A stretch of DNA of 41,112 nucleotides from Mastigocoleus sp. MO_188.B34 (GCF_030065675.1 NZ_JASJDK010000061.1:1-41112); one strand, 5' to 3'. Counted from the first letter of the stretch, positions 7,473-17,748 are shown. Numbers and translations: made by a program. The notes: a model not told the origin generated them from the letters alone.

Positions 7473-10400
7473 ATGACATCTCCAAATAGTCCGGATGAAG
7501 CTGACTTTCAAGAACCTCAAAACCAGAATGATACAGGTTCTTGGTTTCGTAAAATTGCGCTTGCAACTGGTATTGCTCTTGTCGGAATGGGTACGGTTGG
7601 CTATTTCGTAACAGATTTTTGGATTCGTCGAGAATTACCATCTTTGGTTGAAACTCAACTTGGTAATTTCCTCAATCGTAAAGTTGATATTGGGGAAGTA
7701 CAAAACTGGAGTTTAACTGGGATTAGGTTTAGTTCGTCTTCCCTTCCTGCGACTACAGAAGATCCAAATCAGGTTTCAATTACAACAGTTGATGTCAATT
7801 TTAATCCTATCCCGGTAATATTTTCACGAACTTTACCTGTTGATATTACGCTAATTAAACCAAAAGTCTATCTTCAGCAAGGAAATCAAGGAGAATGGTC
7901 TAGGTTCGATCTAGCTTTGGAGGATGAGGGAGAACTTCCTGTCAAGTTAGATACAACTTTGCGGGTACGAGATGCTAAGGTTTCTTTACTTCCTCGCGGT
8001 TATAAAACTCCATTGGAAAGTAAATTAAATGGTTCTGTCAACTATAGTGAGGTAGATTCTAAACATCTACTATACGACCTTGATGCAGAAGTATTTCAGG
8101 GTAAAGTGAAAGTTAAGGGGAAAACCCAGTTAGAAAATGGTGAAACTTTAGCAAATGCCAAAATTGAAAAATTAACCCTCGCTAAACTTAATCCTTTCCT
8201 CCCCCAAGTACCACTTAATATTTCTAATGGTGAGTTTTATGCCGATCTGAAGATTGAACTTCCTACTTTTTCTGATTTACCTTTGGTAGTAGGTACGGCA
8301 AATTTGCAAAAATTAAAAGTTAAAAGCAAGCAGTTACCAGTTTCAATCAATGCTGATGCTGTGTTGCGATTTGCTGGACAAAAGGTAAGTTTTGAGAAAG
8401 CTAAGGGTAGTTATGGTAGTCTAACAGCCTTACTATCTGGCGATATGGATCTAAATAAAGGATTCAATCTCAAGGTTGATGTCAATCCTTTCGGTGTCCG
8501 AAATGTTTTAAAAACAGTACCAGTAAAGTTACCTGTTGGGATTGATGGAAAGTTAAGAGCGAATATGGCTCTGAAGGGAAAATTTGATAACCCAATTTTA
8601 ACAGGTAATATTTTTAGTGGGGAAAATGTTCGCGGCACATCAGAAGATTCTAAATCTGCAACTGATACAATTATTGTTGACAAAGCGAAGTTTAGTAAAA
8701 TAAATGCCAGTTTTGTTGGCGACCTATCCCAATTTTTACTTAAAGAATTTCGAGCTACTCCGATAAGTGGTGGTGAAGTAGTCGCCAAAGGTAATGTTAA
8801 ATTTCCCCAACGTCTGACAGAAGTCAAACATTTGGAAGTCAAAAATTTGGCTCAGTCCCAGTTAGCATTTAATGTCAATGCGAACTTATCCAACCCAGGA
8901 GCTACCATCGCTCCCTATGGAGTAACAAATGATTTAGTAAAGTTAAGTGAAATTACCGCAGTTGGTTCGGCTCGGGGTACTCTGCAAAATCCCCAAGCAG
9001 TTCTATCTTGGAAGTTACCTAATGCAGATACCGCAGTTGTTGGTAAAGTTTCTGGTGCTGGGGATATCTTGTACGCAGCAAACAAGGTCAGTCTGCGCAA
9101 CACGACTTTGGAAACAGAAGACGGTAAAGTTAATGTTGATGGTGAAGCAAATCTGGCAAATAACATTTGGCAAGGTTCTGTTAATGCTAATGCTTTATCC
9201 TTGACACCATTGTTGTCTAAATTGCAACAAAGTCAAACATCAGTTGATGTGCCATTATTTTTAGAGCGGGGCAATATTAACTTAGCAGGTAAATTGGATA
9301 ACTTCCAACCAGCTAGTATTGACGCGAATGCAAAATTAGATCTAAATGTTAATGGCGGTAAAGTTGCAGTAGATGGAGTATTAAATCGGGGTATAATCTT
9401 AGCTAATGCAAGTACAAACAGAGTTTCTCTAAATAAATTTTTACCCCAGTTAGGAACGTCTGTGACTTTAGCAGACATTCGAGCTAATGCTTCTGGTTCC
9501 TTACAACAATTATTATCATTCGCTACTAATAACAATCAAAAAAATCAATCAAGTAATAAATTAAGCGATCGACTAAATAATAAATTAAATAGTTTTCGTG
9601 CTGTAACTTCCGGTAAATTAATTGTTTCTGAAAAACGAGGAAGGGGCACAATTAACTTTAATGGTAGAGGCGATTTAGGATCAGAAACTTGGGAAGCATC
9701 TATTAATGCGAATTCTGTCACGTTAAATCCTTTTCTCTCCGGATTTCAATCACCTCAATTAAATCTTAATCGACCAATTAATTTGCGACAGGGTAAAGTT
9801 AAACTAGCTGGAAATTTAGATATTTTAGATAATCTCAATCCAGAAAATATTGATTTAGCAAAAGTTCAAGCTATTGCTAACCTAGATTTAGATGTCAATA
9901 ATGGTAAAGTCGCCATTGATAGCAAACTAGAACGAGGTCTTGTAGAAGCGATCGCCACAGCTAAAGGAATTTCAGTTTCCCCATTTTTACCCGATCTACC
10001 CGTACCCGTCACCATCGCAGATAGTCAAGTCAATTTTTCCGGTTCTGTAAATCGATTACTATCCCAAGGTGTTGATAACATTCGAGCTAATGCGATCGCC
10101 AGACTGGGCGTCCAAGGGGGTACAGTTAATACCGTCACCAAGTTAAATAACGGTATTTTTTCCAGCAATACAACTGCAACAAATATTAACACTCCAGCTA
10201 TTTGTCAAAACTTTGATCTCTCCTGTCCCGAAGTCGGAAAATTATCTGGTAAATTTAATCTGGCAGGAAATATCAATCCCTTCATAAAAGGTAATTCGCC
10301 AGCTACAATCCAAGCTAAAACCATATCTTTGCAAGCAGGAGAACAATCACTTACTGCTGACGGTCAAATATCTTTAAATCCAAATCTAACGACAAGCAAA

Positions 10401-13400
10401 AATGTAACTTGGGGAATAGGTACTAATTTAAATGTTAATGCCCGTTCCAACTTAAACAAACTTCCCTCCACCTTAATCGCCCGATTTTCCGAACAAACCA
10501 ATATTCCCATCGCTGGAAATGCTGCTTTTCAAGGTCGCTTCCAAAGCGATAACTTACTTGGAGATCCCCTAGCAGCAGGAAATTTACAATTAACTGGTAA
10601 CTTACAACTCAGGGATTTTGCAGTCGATAAAATCGCCTTTGAACCATTACTAAAAGGTTCAGTAAATTTACAACCGGGTAAGACTTTAGCAATTAATTTA
10701 CAGGGTCAAAAAGACCAAATCTCAGCCCAGCTAGAACCTTGCGTTCGGAAAGAATGTATCCTACCTTATCTTCCAGTTTCTTTTAACCTGCAACAAGGAG
10801 AAAATTCCAACAACCCTATTTTGGTAAGTGGTCAGCGTAATGACGATCGCTTCAATATCGATCTGAAAAACTTTTCCCTGGCTTTGTTAAATGTATTACC
10901 AGCAGTCCAAGAAAATCTCCCTGCACGAGTTGGGGGAATAGTCACCGGAAAACTTGACTTGAACCTGTTTGACTTTACAAACATAGCTGGGAATTTACAA
11001 GTTAACAAACCAAGTATTGGATATATTAAAGCAAAAGAAGTTGCAGCAAACTTTTCTTACAATGCTGGAATCGCAAATGTCCCATCAGCTTACCTGGAAT
11101 TAGGCCAAAGCCGATATAATCTTCAAGGTGAACTAAATCTGAACTCGGGTGATGTCAACGCCAAGATATTTACAAAATCAGCCAAGTTAGAAGATATCTT
11201 TGCGACCATCAACGCATACAGATTAGAAGACCTGCAAAGCATTTTCTTTGGCTCCTCTAACTTTACTAAAGCTGCAGCCATTGAAACAGATCCAGTAGGA
11301 AAACCCAACGCACCCTTAGCCCGACAGTTCCGCTTACTTAGGAAAGTAGATCAACGGATTAGAGAATATGCAGCCCGCAAGCGAGAAGAAGAGTCAGCAA
11401 TTCGGTTAGACTTGAGGGGAGAATATGACGCCCAGATCGACATAGCAGGCAAATTTTATAATCCCCAAGTAGACTTTCAGCTAGATGGTAACAACTGGGA
11501 ATGGCGTCCCCAACCCAAAGTTGTTACTGTCAACCCTCGTAAAGGTCCAGTTGTTCGGGAAGGAAAGCCATTAAATATTAACCAGGTAACAGCGCGGGGA
11601 AATTATAAAGATGGAAGTATTAAAGTAGACCCATTACGTGTAGCCTTAGAAGAAGGCACAATTGCTTTTAAGGGAGAACTAACAGGAGAAAAAACATCAG
11701 GATTTATCCAAGTACAAAACTTTTCCTTAGATAATCTCAAAAAATTTGCCTTTATTGATGTTCCCGTTGACATTGGTGGAAAAGTAAATCTTCAAGCCAA
11801 ACTGGATGGTACGATCGCTCAGCCCCAAATTCAAGAAGGAAAAATCTCCTTAATCGACGGTAGCTTCAACCAAGACCCATTGGGAACATTTGCTGGCACG
11901 TTCAGTTACGTAGATTCAGTCGCTAAATTTAATACTACGCCCGATTCCTTTACCCAAATTAACGCCAAAATACCCTATCCACCTCAACCTAATACAGATA
12001 ACTCTATAAATTTAGATGCTAAAATTGGAACTCAAGGATTAGCCTTCTTAAGTACTTTCACTCAAGGCCAATTAGAATGGGTCAAAGGAAATGGAGAAAT
12101 TGCACTTAACGTTGAAGGACCTTTAAATTGGTCTGCCCAAACTCCTCCTCAACTAATAAAAGATTTAGCAGGTACTTCCAGAATTCAAATTGAAAACGCC
12201 ACCGTCAAAACCAAGCAACTAGGTGAAGAAATCAATCTGAATGTTGCTGGTGATATAGCTCTGCAAAATCAAAACATTCAAGTAAACCAGTTAGAAGGAA
12301 ACTTTGCCGGAAGTCCATTTTCCCTTACAGGTAGTTTACCTTTAGTTCGTGCTGGAATTACCAACCCCGATAGTCCCAACTCGCTGATATTAGCCCTAGG
12401 TCCGGGAAAACTCAATCTTGAAGGACTTTACAAAGGAAATGTTAACGCCAACCTTGAAGTATCCCAAACAGTTACGCGTCCCATAATTGGCGGAAATATC
12501 CTTCTCAGTCAAGGAAGAGTTATTGTCCCAAAACTGAATAATGACGTTGAAGAAAATCAGAAAGAACCAAACAAGCAACAAAAATCAGCTAAAAGAAGAA
12601 AAAAACGGGCTAAAGATAATTATTCCTTTGAACCTATCTTCAAGGACTTAGAAATAACTATTGGCGAAGGATTTAAATTTAAACGATCCGTACCCCGAAC
12701 AAACTTTTTAATTGCGGGTAACTTAACCTTAAATGGTCCCTTGAATAACCTACAGCCTCAAGGAGTTATAAACTTGCGTCGAGGAAGTATTTATTTTCTT
12801 GATAACTCCTTCTTCCTTTCACGCGATCGCGAACACTTCATTGTATTTTCCTCAGACCAAGGCTTATTCAATCCATACCTCGACATGGAATTACAAACAA
12901 TAGTTGTTGACGCTCCCACTTTTGATCGTCCCCAACCCGTTGATTCCGAAATTCGTGACGATGCGATCGCGCCTACCAACTCAGATCAAATTGATGTCAG
13001 GATCGGTATTGAAGGAGAAGCCAGTCAATTAATTGGTTCCCTTGACAATTCAAGCTGTCAAATAAATTCTCCCCCAGTAAGTCCCAGTAGTTCTGTGCTG
13101 TATTCACCTGAAAGACTGAAACAAATTGAAGACTGTATAAATAAAGACTCTAGAGTTGCAATCCAGAACCAAGACCTACTTAATAATCCAATTGTGGAAC
13201 TAACGAGTACCCCAAACAGGAACCAAACAGAAATATTATCTCTACTTGGCAACCGTACTGTAGCAATTGTTAAAGAAGTTGAACAAAAACTTGCTGAAGG
13301 TCAAGAAGAAGAACTAATTAGATCGGCTTTTGTTGACTATGTTGTACTCCCCATTGCCGATGACTATTACCAAGAATTCCTATGGAATGTTCAAAGACCA

Positions 13401-13553
13401 GTGAATTCTGTAGGTAAGAAAATTGGTCTCACACGCTTACAAGTTTTTCCTTCAGTCACAGGTCTAAAAGATATAAACGAGAATTCTTCTGTCAGATTTA
13501 TTTATAACTATGATTTTGGGGAATTTCGGGTCGAGTATCAGAGGAGATTTTAG
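7473..13553 (+). CDS. tamB: TamB/TIC236-family envelope protein (DUF490)
   Basis: A 2,026-residue protein with a single membrane anchor near residues 28-50 (IALATGIALVGMGTVGYFV). A very long stretch of beta-rich repeats follows, with recurring units such as LDLNVNGGKVAVDG and GxLxLxxG, and then a C-terminal TamB (DUF490) domain ending in the aromatic-rich FRVEYQRRF, typical of proteins that touch an outer-membrane Omp85 partner. TamB-like proteins bridge inner and outer membranes and act in lipid transport or outer-membrane protein assembly; the chloroplast relative TIC236 works in protein import. The size is normal for cyanobacterial members. No Omp85 gene is next to it in this window. The family is certain; which transport role applies is not visible from sequence. 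A basic cluster (KSAKRRKKRAKDN) lies near residue 1705, inside the C-terminal domain. Confidence 0.93.
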   Translation: MTSPNSPDEADFQEPQNQNDTGSWFRKIALATGIALVGMGTVGYFVTDFWIRRELPSLVETQLGNFLNRKVDIGEVQNWSLTGIRFSSSSLPATTEDPNQVSITTVDVNFNPIPVIFSRTLPVDITLIKPKVYLQQGNQGEWSRFDLALEDEGELPVKLDTTLRVRDAKVSLLPRGYKTPLESKLNGSVNYSEVDSKHLLYDLDAEVFQGKVKVKGKTQLENGETLANAKIEKLTLAKLNPFLPQVPLNISNGEFYADLKIELPTFSDLPLVVGTANLQKLKVKSKQLPVSINADAVLRFAGQKVSFEKAKGSYGSLTALLSGDMDLNKGFNLKVDVNPFGVRNVLKTVPVKLPVGIDGKLRANMALKGKFDNPILTGNIFSGENVRGTSEDSKSATDTIIVDKAKFSKINASFVGDLSQFLLKEFRATPISGGEVVAKGNVKFPQRLTEVKHLEVKNLAQSQLAFNVNANLSNPGATIAPYGVTNDLVKLSEITAVGSARGTLQNPQAVLSWKLPNADTAVVGKVSGAGDILYAANKVSLRNTTLETEDGKVNVDGEANLANNIWQGSVNANALSLTPLLSKLQQSQTSVDVPLFLERGNINLAGKLDNFQPASIDANAKLDLNVNGGKVAVDGVLNRGIILANASTNRVSLNKFLPQLGTSVTLADIRANASGSLQQLLSFATNNNQKNQSSNKLSDRLNNKLNSFRAVTSGKLIVSEKRGRGTINFNGRGDLGSETWEASINANSVTLNPFLSGFQSPQLNLNRPINLRQGKVKLAGNLDILDNLNPENIDLAKVQAIANLDLDVNNGKVAIDSKLERGLVEAIATAKGISVSPFLPDLPVPVTIADSQVNFSGSVNRLLSQGVDNIRANAIARLGVQGGTVNTVTKLNNGIFSSNTTATNINTPAICQNFDLSCPEVGKLSGKFNLAGNINPFIKGNSPATIQAKTISLQAGEQSLTADGQISLNPNLTTSKNVTWGIGTNLNVNARSNLNKLPSTLIARFSEQTNIPIAGNAAFQGRFQSDNLLGDPLAAGNLQLTGNLQLRDFAVDKIAFEPLLKGSVNLQPGKTLAINLQGQKDQISAQLEPCVRKECILPYLPVSFNLQQGENSNNPILVSGQRNDDRFNIDLKNFSLALLNVLPAVQENLPARVGGIVTGKLDLNLFDFTNIAGNLQVNKPSIGYIKAKEVAANFSYNAGIANVPSAYLELGQSRYNLQGELNLNSGDVNAKIFTKSAKLEDIFATINAYRLEDLQSIFFGSSNFTKAAAIETDPVGKPNAPLARQFRLLRKVDQRIREYAARKREEESAIRLDLRGEYDAQIDIAGKFYNPQVDFQLDGNNWEWRPQPKVVTVNPRKGPVVREGKPLNINQVTARGNYKDGSIKVDPLRVALEEGTIAFKGELTGEKTSGFIQVQNFSLDNLKKFAFIDVPVDIGGKVNLQAKLDGTIAQPQIQEGKISLIDGSFNQDPLGTFAGTFSYVDSVAKFNTTPDSFTQINAKIPYPPQPNTDNSINLDAKIGTQGLAFLSTFTQGQLEWVKGNGEIALNVEGPLNWSAQTPPQLIKDLAGTSRIQIENATVKTKQLGEEINLNVAGDIALQNQNIQVNQLEGNFAGSPFSLTGSLPLVRAGITNPDSPNSLILALGPGKLNLEGLYKGNVNANLEVSQTVTRPIIGGNILLSQGRVIVPKLNNDVEENQKEPNKQQKSAKRRKKRAKDNYSFEPIFKDLEITIGEGFKFKRSVPRTNFLIAGNLTLNGPLNNLQPQGVINLRRGSIYFLDNSFFLSRDREHFIVFSSDQGLFNPYLDMELQTIVVDAPTFDRPQPVDSEIRDDAIAPTNSDQIDVRIGIEGEASQLIGSLDNSSCQINSPPVSPSSSVLYSPERLKQIEDCINKDSRVAIQNQDLLNNPIVELTSTPNRNQTEILSLLGNRTVAIVKEVEQKLAEGQEEELIRSAFVDYVVLPIADDYYQEFLWNVQRPVNSVGKKIGLTRLQVFPSVTGLKDINENSSVRFIYNYDFGEFRVEYQRRF

Positions 13554-13651
13554 GGGGTTGGGGATTATCCCCAATCCCTAATCCCTAATCCCCAGTCGCC
13601 AATTCCCAATCCCCAATTCCCAATCCCCAATCCCCAATCAATCCCCAACCC
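13554..13651. repeat. CCCCAAT-type heptamer repeats
   Basis: Degenerate tandem copies of ccccaat / ccctaat / cccaatt follow the tamB stop directly. These are the short tandemly repeated sequences well known from filamentous cyanobacteria. The opening ggggttggggattatcccc can fold on itself and may help termination. Confidence 0.8.
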
Positions 13652-13914
13652 AAATATTTTCTGCTACTTTTAGCAATAGAATTAGGAATTCTACTGCTAT
13701 AGTACTAAGCATTCCCCTAGGATTCCTCTGCAAAATAGCTTTATCTGGGTGTTAGATAAAGCTTTAACTTGAGGTAATGTTAGGACTATCTCAACTTCGT
13801 CGCAATGTGGGCACTAAATCGACATTAAAGTCAACATTTTAGTTGAAATATTGTGGCGTCATGTGGGAAAATATTTGATCGTATTTATTCTCTCCTGGCT
13901 GTCTATCTAAAATT
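13652..13914. other. Leader region of rpmG-rpsR
   Basis: AT-rich non-coding DNA between the heptamer repeats and rpmG. An imperfect inverted repeat surrounds tagctttatctgggtgttagataaagcttta (arms near 13737-13767: agctttatct / agataaagct). I see no gene. The ribosomal operon promoter is expected here but no clear -10/-35 pair stands out. Confidence 0.5.
13737..13764. promoter_or_regulatory. Perfect stem-loop in the rpmG upstream region
   Basis: AGCTTTATCT pairs with AGATAAAGCT around a loop of about eight bases (tgggtgtt). It lies roughly 150 bases before rpmG and has no T-run after it on the plus strand, so it could be a leader structure or a binding site rather than a terminator. Confidence 0.4.
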
Positions 13915-14109
13915 ATGGCTAAGAATAAAGGTGTCCGGATTATAGTGACACTCGAATGCACTGAATGCCGCAGTAACTCAAACAAACGCTCTCCTGGCGT
14001 TTCCCGTTACACGAGCACCAAAAATCGTCGTAACACCACCAACCGTCTAGAGCTAAAAAAGTTCTGCACCCATTGCAATCGTCACACCGTCCACAAGGAA
14101 ATCAAGTAA
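13915..14109 (+). CDS. rpmG: 50S ribosomal protein L33
   Basis: A 64-residue basic protein of the large ribosomal subunit, near the E site. It has two CxxC pairs (CTEC at 15-18 and CTHC near 51-54), so it is the zinc-binding form of L33. The N-terminus [15 protein letters not shown] is typical of cyanobacterial and plastid rpl33. It is followed after 19 bases by rpsR, the order conserved in cyanobacteria and in plastid genomes (rpl33-rps18), and then by an RNase II-family gene. No strong Shine-Dalgarno sequence is seen before the ATG. Confidence 0.97.
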   Translation: MAKNKGVRIIVTLECTECRSNSNKRSPGVSRYTSTKNRRNTTNRLELKKFCTHCNRHTVHKEIK

Positions 14110-14128
14110 AAAAGGAAACTGAGCAAAA

Positions 14129-14344
14129 ATGAGTTATTATCGTCGTCGTCTGTCACCAATTAAGCCAGGAGACCCAATCGATTACAAAGATGTGGATTTG
14201 CTGCGGAAATTTATCACCGAACGGGGTAAAATATTACCGCGTCGGATAACTGGATTGACATCTCAGCAACAACGGGCTTTAACCACCGCAATTAAACGCG
14301 CTCGAGTTTTAGCTTTGTTGCCATTTATCAACGCTGAAGGATAA
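14129..14344 (+). CDS. rpsR: 30S ribosomal protein S18
   Basis: A 71-residue small-subunit protein that sits on the platform next to S6. The S18 signature is clear: [26 protein letters not shown] followed by the basic helix [21 protein letters not shown] (given here in two parts). A Shine-Dalgarno-like aaggaa lies upstream of the ATG. It is co-transcribed with rpmG and probably with the RNase gene 245 bases downstream. Confidence 0.97.
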   Translation: MSYYRRRLSPIKPGDPIDYKDVDLLRKFITERGKILPRRITGLTSQQQRALTTAIKRARVLALLPFINAEG

Positions 14345-14589
14345 ACTTTGCTGAAGGACTAACTCCTAATTGATTGAGTGTCAGAATACCAGGGATAGTA
14401 AAATCATCCCATTGAGTTAGATGTTTTATACGTTAAACTTGGTATTTTGAACTTCAAAATCTAAAATTAATTCAGGAGTTCAAATCAAGCTCCTAATATC
14501 TAAGTATTGGCAGTTATTAACTAGATATCAGTCTAAAATAATGCCAGTTATTAAAGTCCAAAATAGAAAACTGATTCACTGCGAGGCTT

Positions 14590-16635
14590 GTGGAGAAGGG
14601 CACATTAGTTGAATTTAGAGTAGGGGGCGATCGCCGTCTGGGAGTTGTAGATCGTCCAGACGGAAAATCCCGTTGGTTTGTGATAGATAAGGGAGGTCAA
14701 TCCCACAGCCTAGCGCCTCGACAAGTTACCTACAAAGTCGATGGCGGCGACTACAAGCCTTCGCAGATAGACAGTTTTTTAGAACAAGTCAAACCTTATT
14801 TGGATCCATCTAGCTTGGAAGTGGCTTGGGAATTACTGGTGGAAGATGGTGAGTCCGTTAACCCCCAAGGTATGGCGAATTTACTATTTTCTGAGTCTGA
14901 AGCCCCTCATAGTTATGCAGCCTATTGCTTGTTGTCAGATGACAAAGTCTATTTCAAGCAAAAAGGAGATAATTATGAGCCCCGAAGTGCGAACCAAGTC
15001 GCAGAGCGCAAACACCAATTGGAAGTAGAAGCGCTCAAAGCTAAAGGACAAAAGGAATTTTTGGAGCGAGTTTCCCAAGCGCTTAAAGGTGAGAAAGTAG
15101 AGTGGCAGCGTCACGATCGCCACCGCTTAGAAGCCTTAGAAAAGTATGCAGCATTGCTGGCTGATATTCCCCGTACTGGTGTAAATTATGAATCATTAGC
15201 TCGTGCCTTCCCCCCTCCCGCACCAGTTTTGGAAACGATGGGCATGTTGGGACGTCAGGCTACACCCCAAGGAGCTTTTCAGCTATTAGTAGACTTGTGT
15301 TGGTGGAGTCCCCATGAGAATTTATTCCTGCGCCGTTCATCGATTCCGGTTCAATTCCCAACAAAGGTAATAGAAGTGGCGCAACAGCGACTGCAAGCAC
15401 ATCCACCAGATCTAGATGCTAATCGACTGGATCTGACAAATTTAAAAGTTTATACCATCGATGACGAGACAACCACTGAAATAGATGATGGTTTGAGTTG
15501 GGATAAACTTGCAGATGGTAGAGAGCGATTGTGGGTACATATTGCCGACCCCTCGCGCTGGGTATTGCCAGAAGATGAATTAGATTTAGATGCTCGAAAA
15601 CGTGGCAGTACAGTCTATTTGCCCACGGGTATGGTTCCCATGTTCCCAGAACTATTGGCGACTGGGCCCATGAGCTTAGTTCAGGGAGAAGTTTGCTGTG
15701 CCCTAAGTTTTGGAGTTGTTTTAAATGAAAATGGCGGTGTTGAAGAATACAGTATTCATGCCAGTCTAATTAAGCCAACATACCGCCTAACCTACGAAGA
15801 CGTGGATGAGATGTTAGAGTTAGGCGTAACTGCAGAACCAGAAATTGAAGCGATCGCCAAATGGGCACGTCAGCGTAAGACTTGGCGCTACGAGCAGGGA
15901 GCCGTCAGTATCAGTATGCCTGAGGCAATGATTAAAGTCAGAGAAGATGAAATCAATATTGATGTATTAGACGATTCTATGTCCCGGCAGTTAGTAGCAG
16001 AAATGATGATTCTTGCTGGCGAAGTAGCTGCTCGTTATGGGAAAGAAAACAATCTTCCCTTACCATTTCGCGGTCAACCACAACCGGAATTACCTCCGGA
16101 AGAAGAGTTATTATTGTTGCCAGCAGGATTTGTTCGTGCTTGCGCGATGCGTCGTTGTATGCCTAAAAGTGAAATGAGCATTACTCCGTTACGTCATGCT
16201 GGTTTAGGTTTAGATACTTATACTCAGGCGACCTCTCCAATCCGCCGTTACAGTGACTTGCTAACTCACTTTCAAATTAAAGCTCACTTGAGAGGAGATT
16301 CTCCACCTTTTTCAGCCGACCAACTCAGAGAAGTAATGATGAGTGTAATTAGCACCACACAAGAAGTAACAATGGTGGAACGCCAAACCAATAGATATTG
16401 GGCTTTAGAGTATCTGCGCCGCCATGTTGGTAATATTTGGCAAGTAACGGTGTTAATGTGGCTTAGAGAAGACAGTAACTTGGCATTAATTTTAATTGAA
16501 GAATTAGGTTTGCAGTTACCAATGTTCTTCAAGCGTATTGTCAAGCTTGGGGAACAAGTATCGGTTAAAGTTATCTTAGCCGATCCACAAAAAGATATAA
16601 TCCAGTTTGAAGAGATTATTTATCAACAAGCTTAA
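14590..16635 (+). CDS. RNase II/RNase R family 3'-5' exoribonuclease
   Basis: A 681-residue protein starting at GTG 14590, with gcgagg just upstream. After an N-terminal RNA-binding region, the RNB catalytic domain begins near residue 275. The metal-binding motif reads TIDDETTTEIDDGLS, giving Asp291, Glu297, Asp299 and Asp300 at the places of Asp201, Asp207, Asp209 and Asp210 in E. coli RNase II; one Asp is thus a Glu. TSPIRRYSDL near residue 548 is the conserved RNA-binding/active-site motif. The C-terminal S1-like region is short. The enzyme degrades single-stranded RNA processively and takes part in rRNA and mRNA turnover. Its place after rpmG-rpsR is conserved in cyanobacteria. The choice between RNase II and RNase R names is not settled by sequence; cyanobacteria often call it rnb or vacB. 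Confidence 0.93.
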   Translation: MEKGTLVEFRVGGDRRLGVVDRPDGKSRWFVIDKGGQSHSLAPRQVTYKVDGGDYKPSQIDSFLEQVKPYLDPSSLEVAWELLVEDGESVNPQGMANLLFSESEAPHSYAAYCLLSDDKVYFKQKGDNYEPRSANQVAERKHQLEVEALKAKGQKEFLERVSQALKGEKVEWQRHDRHRLEALEKYAALLADIPRTGVNYESLARAFPPPAPVLETMGMLGRQATPQGAFQLLVDLCWWSPHENLFLRRSSIPVQFPTKVIEVAQQRLQAHPPDLDANRLDLTNLKVYTIDDETTTEIDDGLSWDKLADGRERLWVHIADPSRWVLPEDELDLDARKRGSTVYLPTGMVPMFPELLATGPMSLVQGEVCCALSFGVVLNENGGVEEYSIHASLIKPTYRLTYEDVDEMLELGVTAEPEIEAIAKWARQRKTWRYEQGAVSISMPEAMIKVREDEINIDVLDDSMSRQLVAEMMILAGEVAARYGKENNLPLPFRGQPQPELPPEEELLLLPAGFVRACAMRRCMPKSEMSITPLRHAGLGLDTYTQATSPIRRYSDLLTHFQIKAHLRGDSPPFSADQLREVMMSVISTTQEVTMVERQTNRYWALEYLRRHVGNIWQVTVLMWLREDSNLALILIEELGLQLPMFFKRIVKLGEQVSVKVILADPQKDIIQFEEIIYQQA

Positions 16636-16724
16636 TCATCAACAAGCTTTATCGGTACGCGAAATTCAGTTCTAAATATATTTACGTAAATATTTTCTGC
16701 TGTGTACAGATATATAAATCAATT

Positions 16725-16748
16725 AGAGACGTTCCATGGAACGTCTCT
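16725..16748. repeat. Perfect 24-base palindrome
   Basis: AGAGACGTTCCA is followed directly by its reverse complement TGGAACGTCTCT. Palindromes with AGAGACG...CGTCTCT ends are dispersed repeats in heterocystous cyanobacteria; a related longer form occurs at 21531-21582. Confidence 0.8.
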
Positions 16749-16841
16749 ACTTATTCGTAGCAGTAACCATTTAGATAATTTCCACTCCTCGCATATTCTA
16801 ACCTTCTAAATTCAAGCAAGTCTTCCAAATTCAAAACCTAA

Positions 16842-16901
16842 CTAAGTATCCAAAACCTAAGTATCCAAAACCTAAGTATCCAAAACCTAAATATCCAAAT
16901 A
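16842..16901. repeat. Four-copy 15-base tandem repeat
   Basis: Unit ctaagtatccaaaac is present three times exactly (16842-16886) and once with changes (ctaaatatccaaata). It is non-coding and lies between two convergent genes. Confidence 0.85.
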
Positions 16902-16978
16902 CTCAAATTTCAAATACTCAAACTCTGAAGAATTGAAGGAACCCCCAATAATCTCATATCCGTAATTTTAGAAGCCTT

Positions 16979-17506
16979 TCAAGTTCTTACTAGGGGTTCG
17001 CTGACACGACCATCAGGCATAATTGCTCCAGTTGTAATCGCACGTGATAATTTCGCCCCAGTTAAATTTGCTCCTCGCAGATTTGCATTCACTAAAAATG
17101 CTGCGGTTAGATCTGCTCCGCTGAGGTCTGCTCCGCTTAAATCAACCTGCATTAAATTTGCTTGTTGTAAATTTCCTCCCTGTAAAATTGCACGGGAGAG
17201 AATTGCTCCTTGAAGATACGCTCTACGGAGAACGACTTCAGAGAGTACAGACCCTTGAAGTTTAGCTTTTTGTAAATTTGTACGATACAAACAGGCTTTA
17301 CTCAAATTAGCTGCTGTTAGATCTACTTCCGTAAGAATAGCTTGGGAAAGATCTGCATGATTCAAGTCTATTCCAGTCATAATAGCTAGCGAAAAATCTG
17401 TATCCCGAAGTTTGGCTGAACCCAAAGCTACTCCACTCAAATTTACGCGTCTGAAATTTCTTTTCCCTGCTGCATAACTTTGTAATATTTCTGCTGCACC
17501 AATCAT
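16979..17506 (-). CDS. Pentapeptide-repeat protein
   Basis: Start chosen at ATG 17506 because a good Shine-Dalgarno (gtgagga) lies seven bases before it; upstream GTG 17539 and ATG 17530 are also in frame. The 175-residue product is nearly all A(D/N)LXX-type repeats, such as ADLSQ, ANLSK, ADLSG, ADLTA and ANLRG, which fold as a right-handed quadrilateral beta helix. There is no signal peptide or membrane segment, so it is probably cytoplasmic. Such proteins are numerous in cyanobacteria; a few mimic DNA and inhibit gyrase, but nothing here points to that role specifically. The function is unknown. Confidence 0.9.
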   Translation of the reverse strand: MIGAAEILQSYAAGKRNFRRVNLSGVALGSAKLRDTDFSLAIMTGIDLNHADLSQAILTEVDLTAANLSKACLYRTNLQKAKLQGSVLSEVVLRRAYLQGAILSRAILQGGNLQQANLMQVDLSGADLSGADLTAAFLVNANLRGANLTGAKLSRAITTGAIMPDGRVSEPLVRT

Positions 17507-17637
17507 TTTAGTATCCTCACTGAGAAACATAATTTTCACAGGTCAATTAGTAATTGGTAATTGTTAATTGGTAGTTATTAGTTAGTAATGAGACGCGTCC
17601 TGAAGGACAAACGTAATTTGTAATTACCCTTGAATTC

Positions 17638-17665
17638 TTACTTCTTAACCCTTACTTCTTAACCC
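17638..17665. repeat. Two-copy 14-base tandem repeat
   Basis: ttacttcttaaccc is repeated twice in the AT-rich spacer between the pentapeptide gene and adk. The same spacer also has repeated aattggtaatt motifs near 17546-17575. Confidence 0.6.
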
Positions 17666-17748
17666 TTACTTATCACTTCTGACTTCTGAACGCCGCAGAA
17701 GCGGTTTGTTTTGTCTACTGACTATTGCTTTTGAATGCTCTAACGGGT

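Larger units (their letters stand above)
16636..16978. other. Repeat-bearing region between convergent RNase and pentapeptide genes
   Basis: Non-coding. It contains a perfect 24-base palindrome at 16725-16748 and a 15-base tandem repeat at 16842-16901, each listed separately. The palindrome lies about 90 bases after the RNase stop and could act as a bidirectional terminator. Confidence 0.6.

Noticed and set aside
8411-9535. Minus-strand frames of 83-143 residues inside the tamB-like gene
   Set aside because: Antisense shadows of a strongly coding plus-strand gene.
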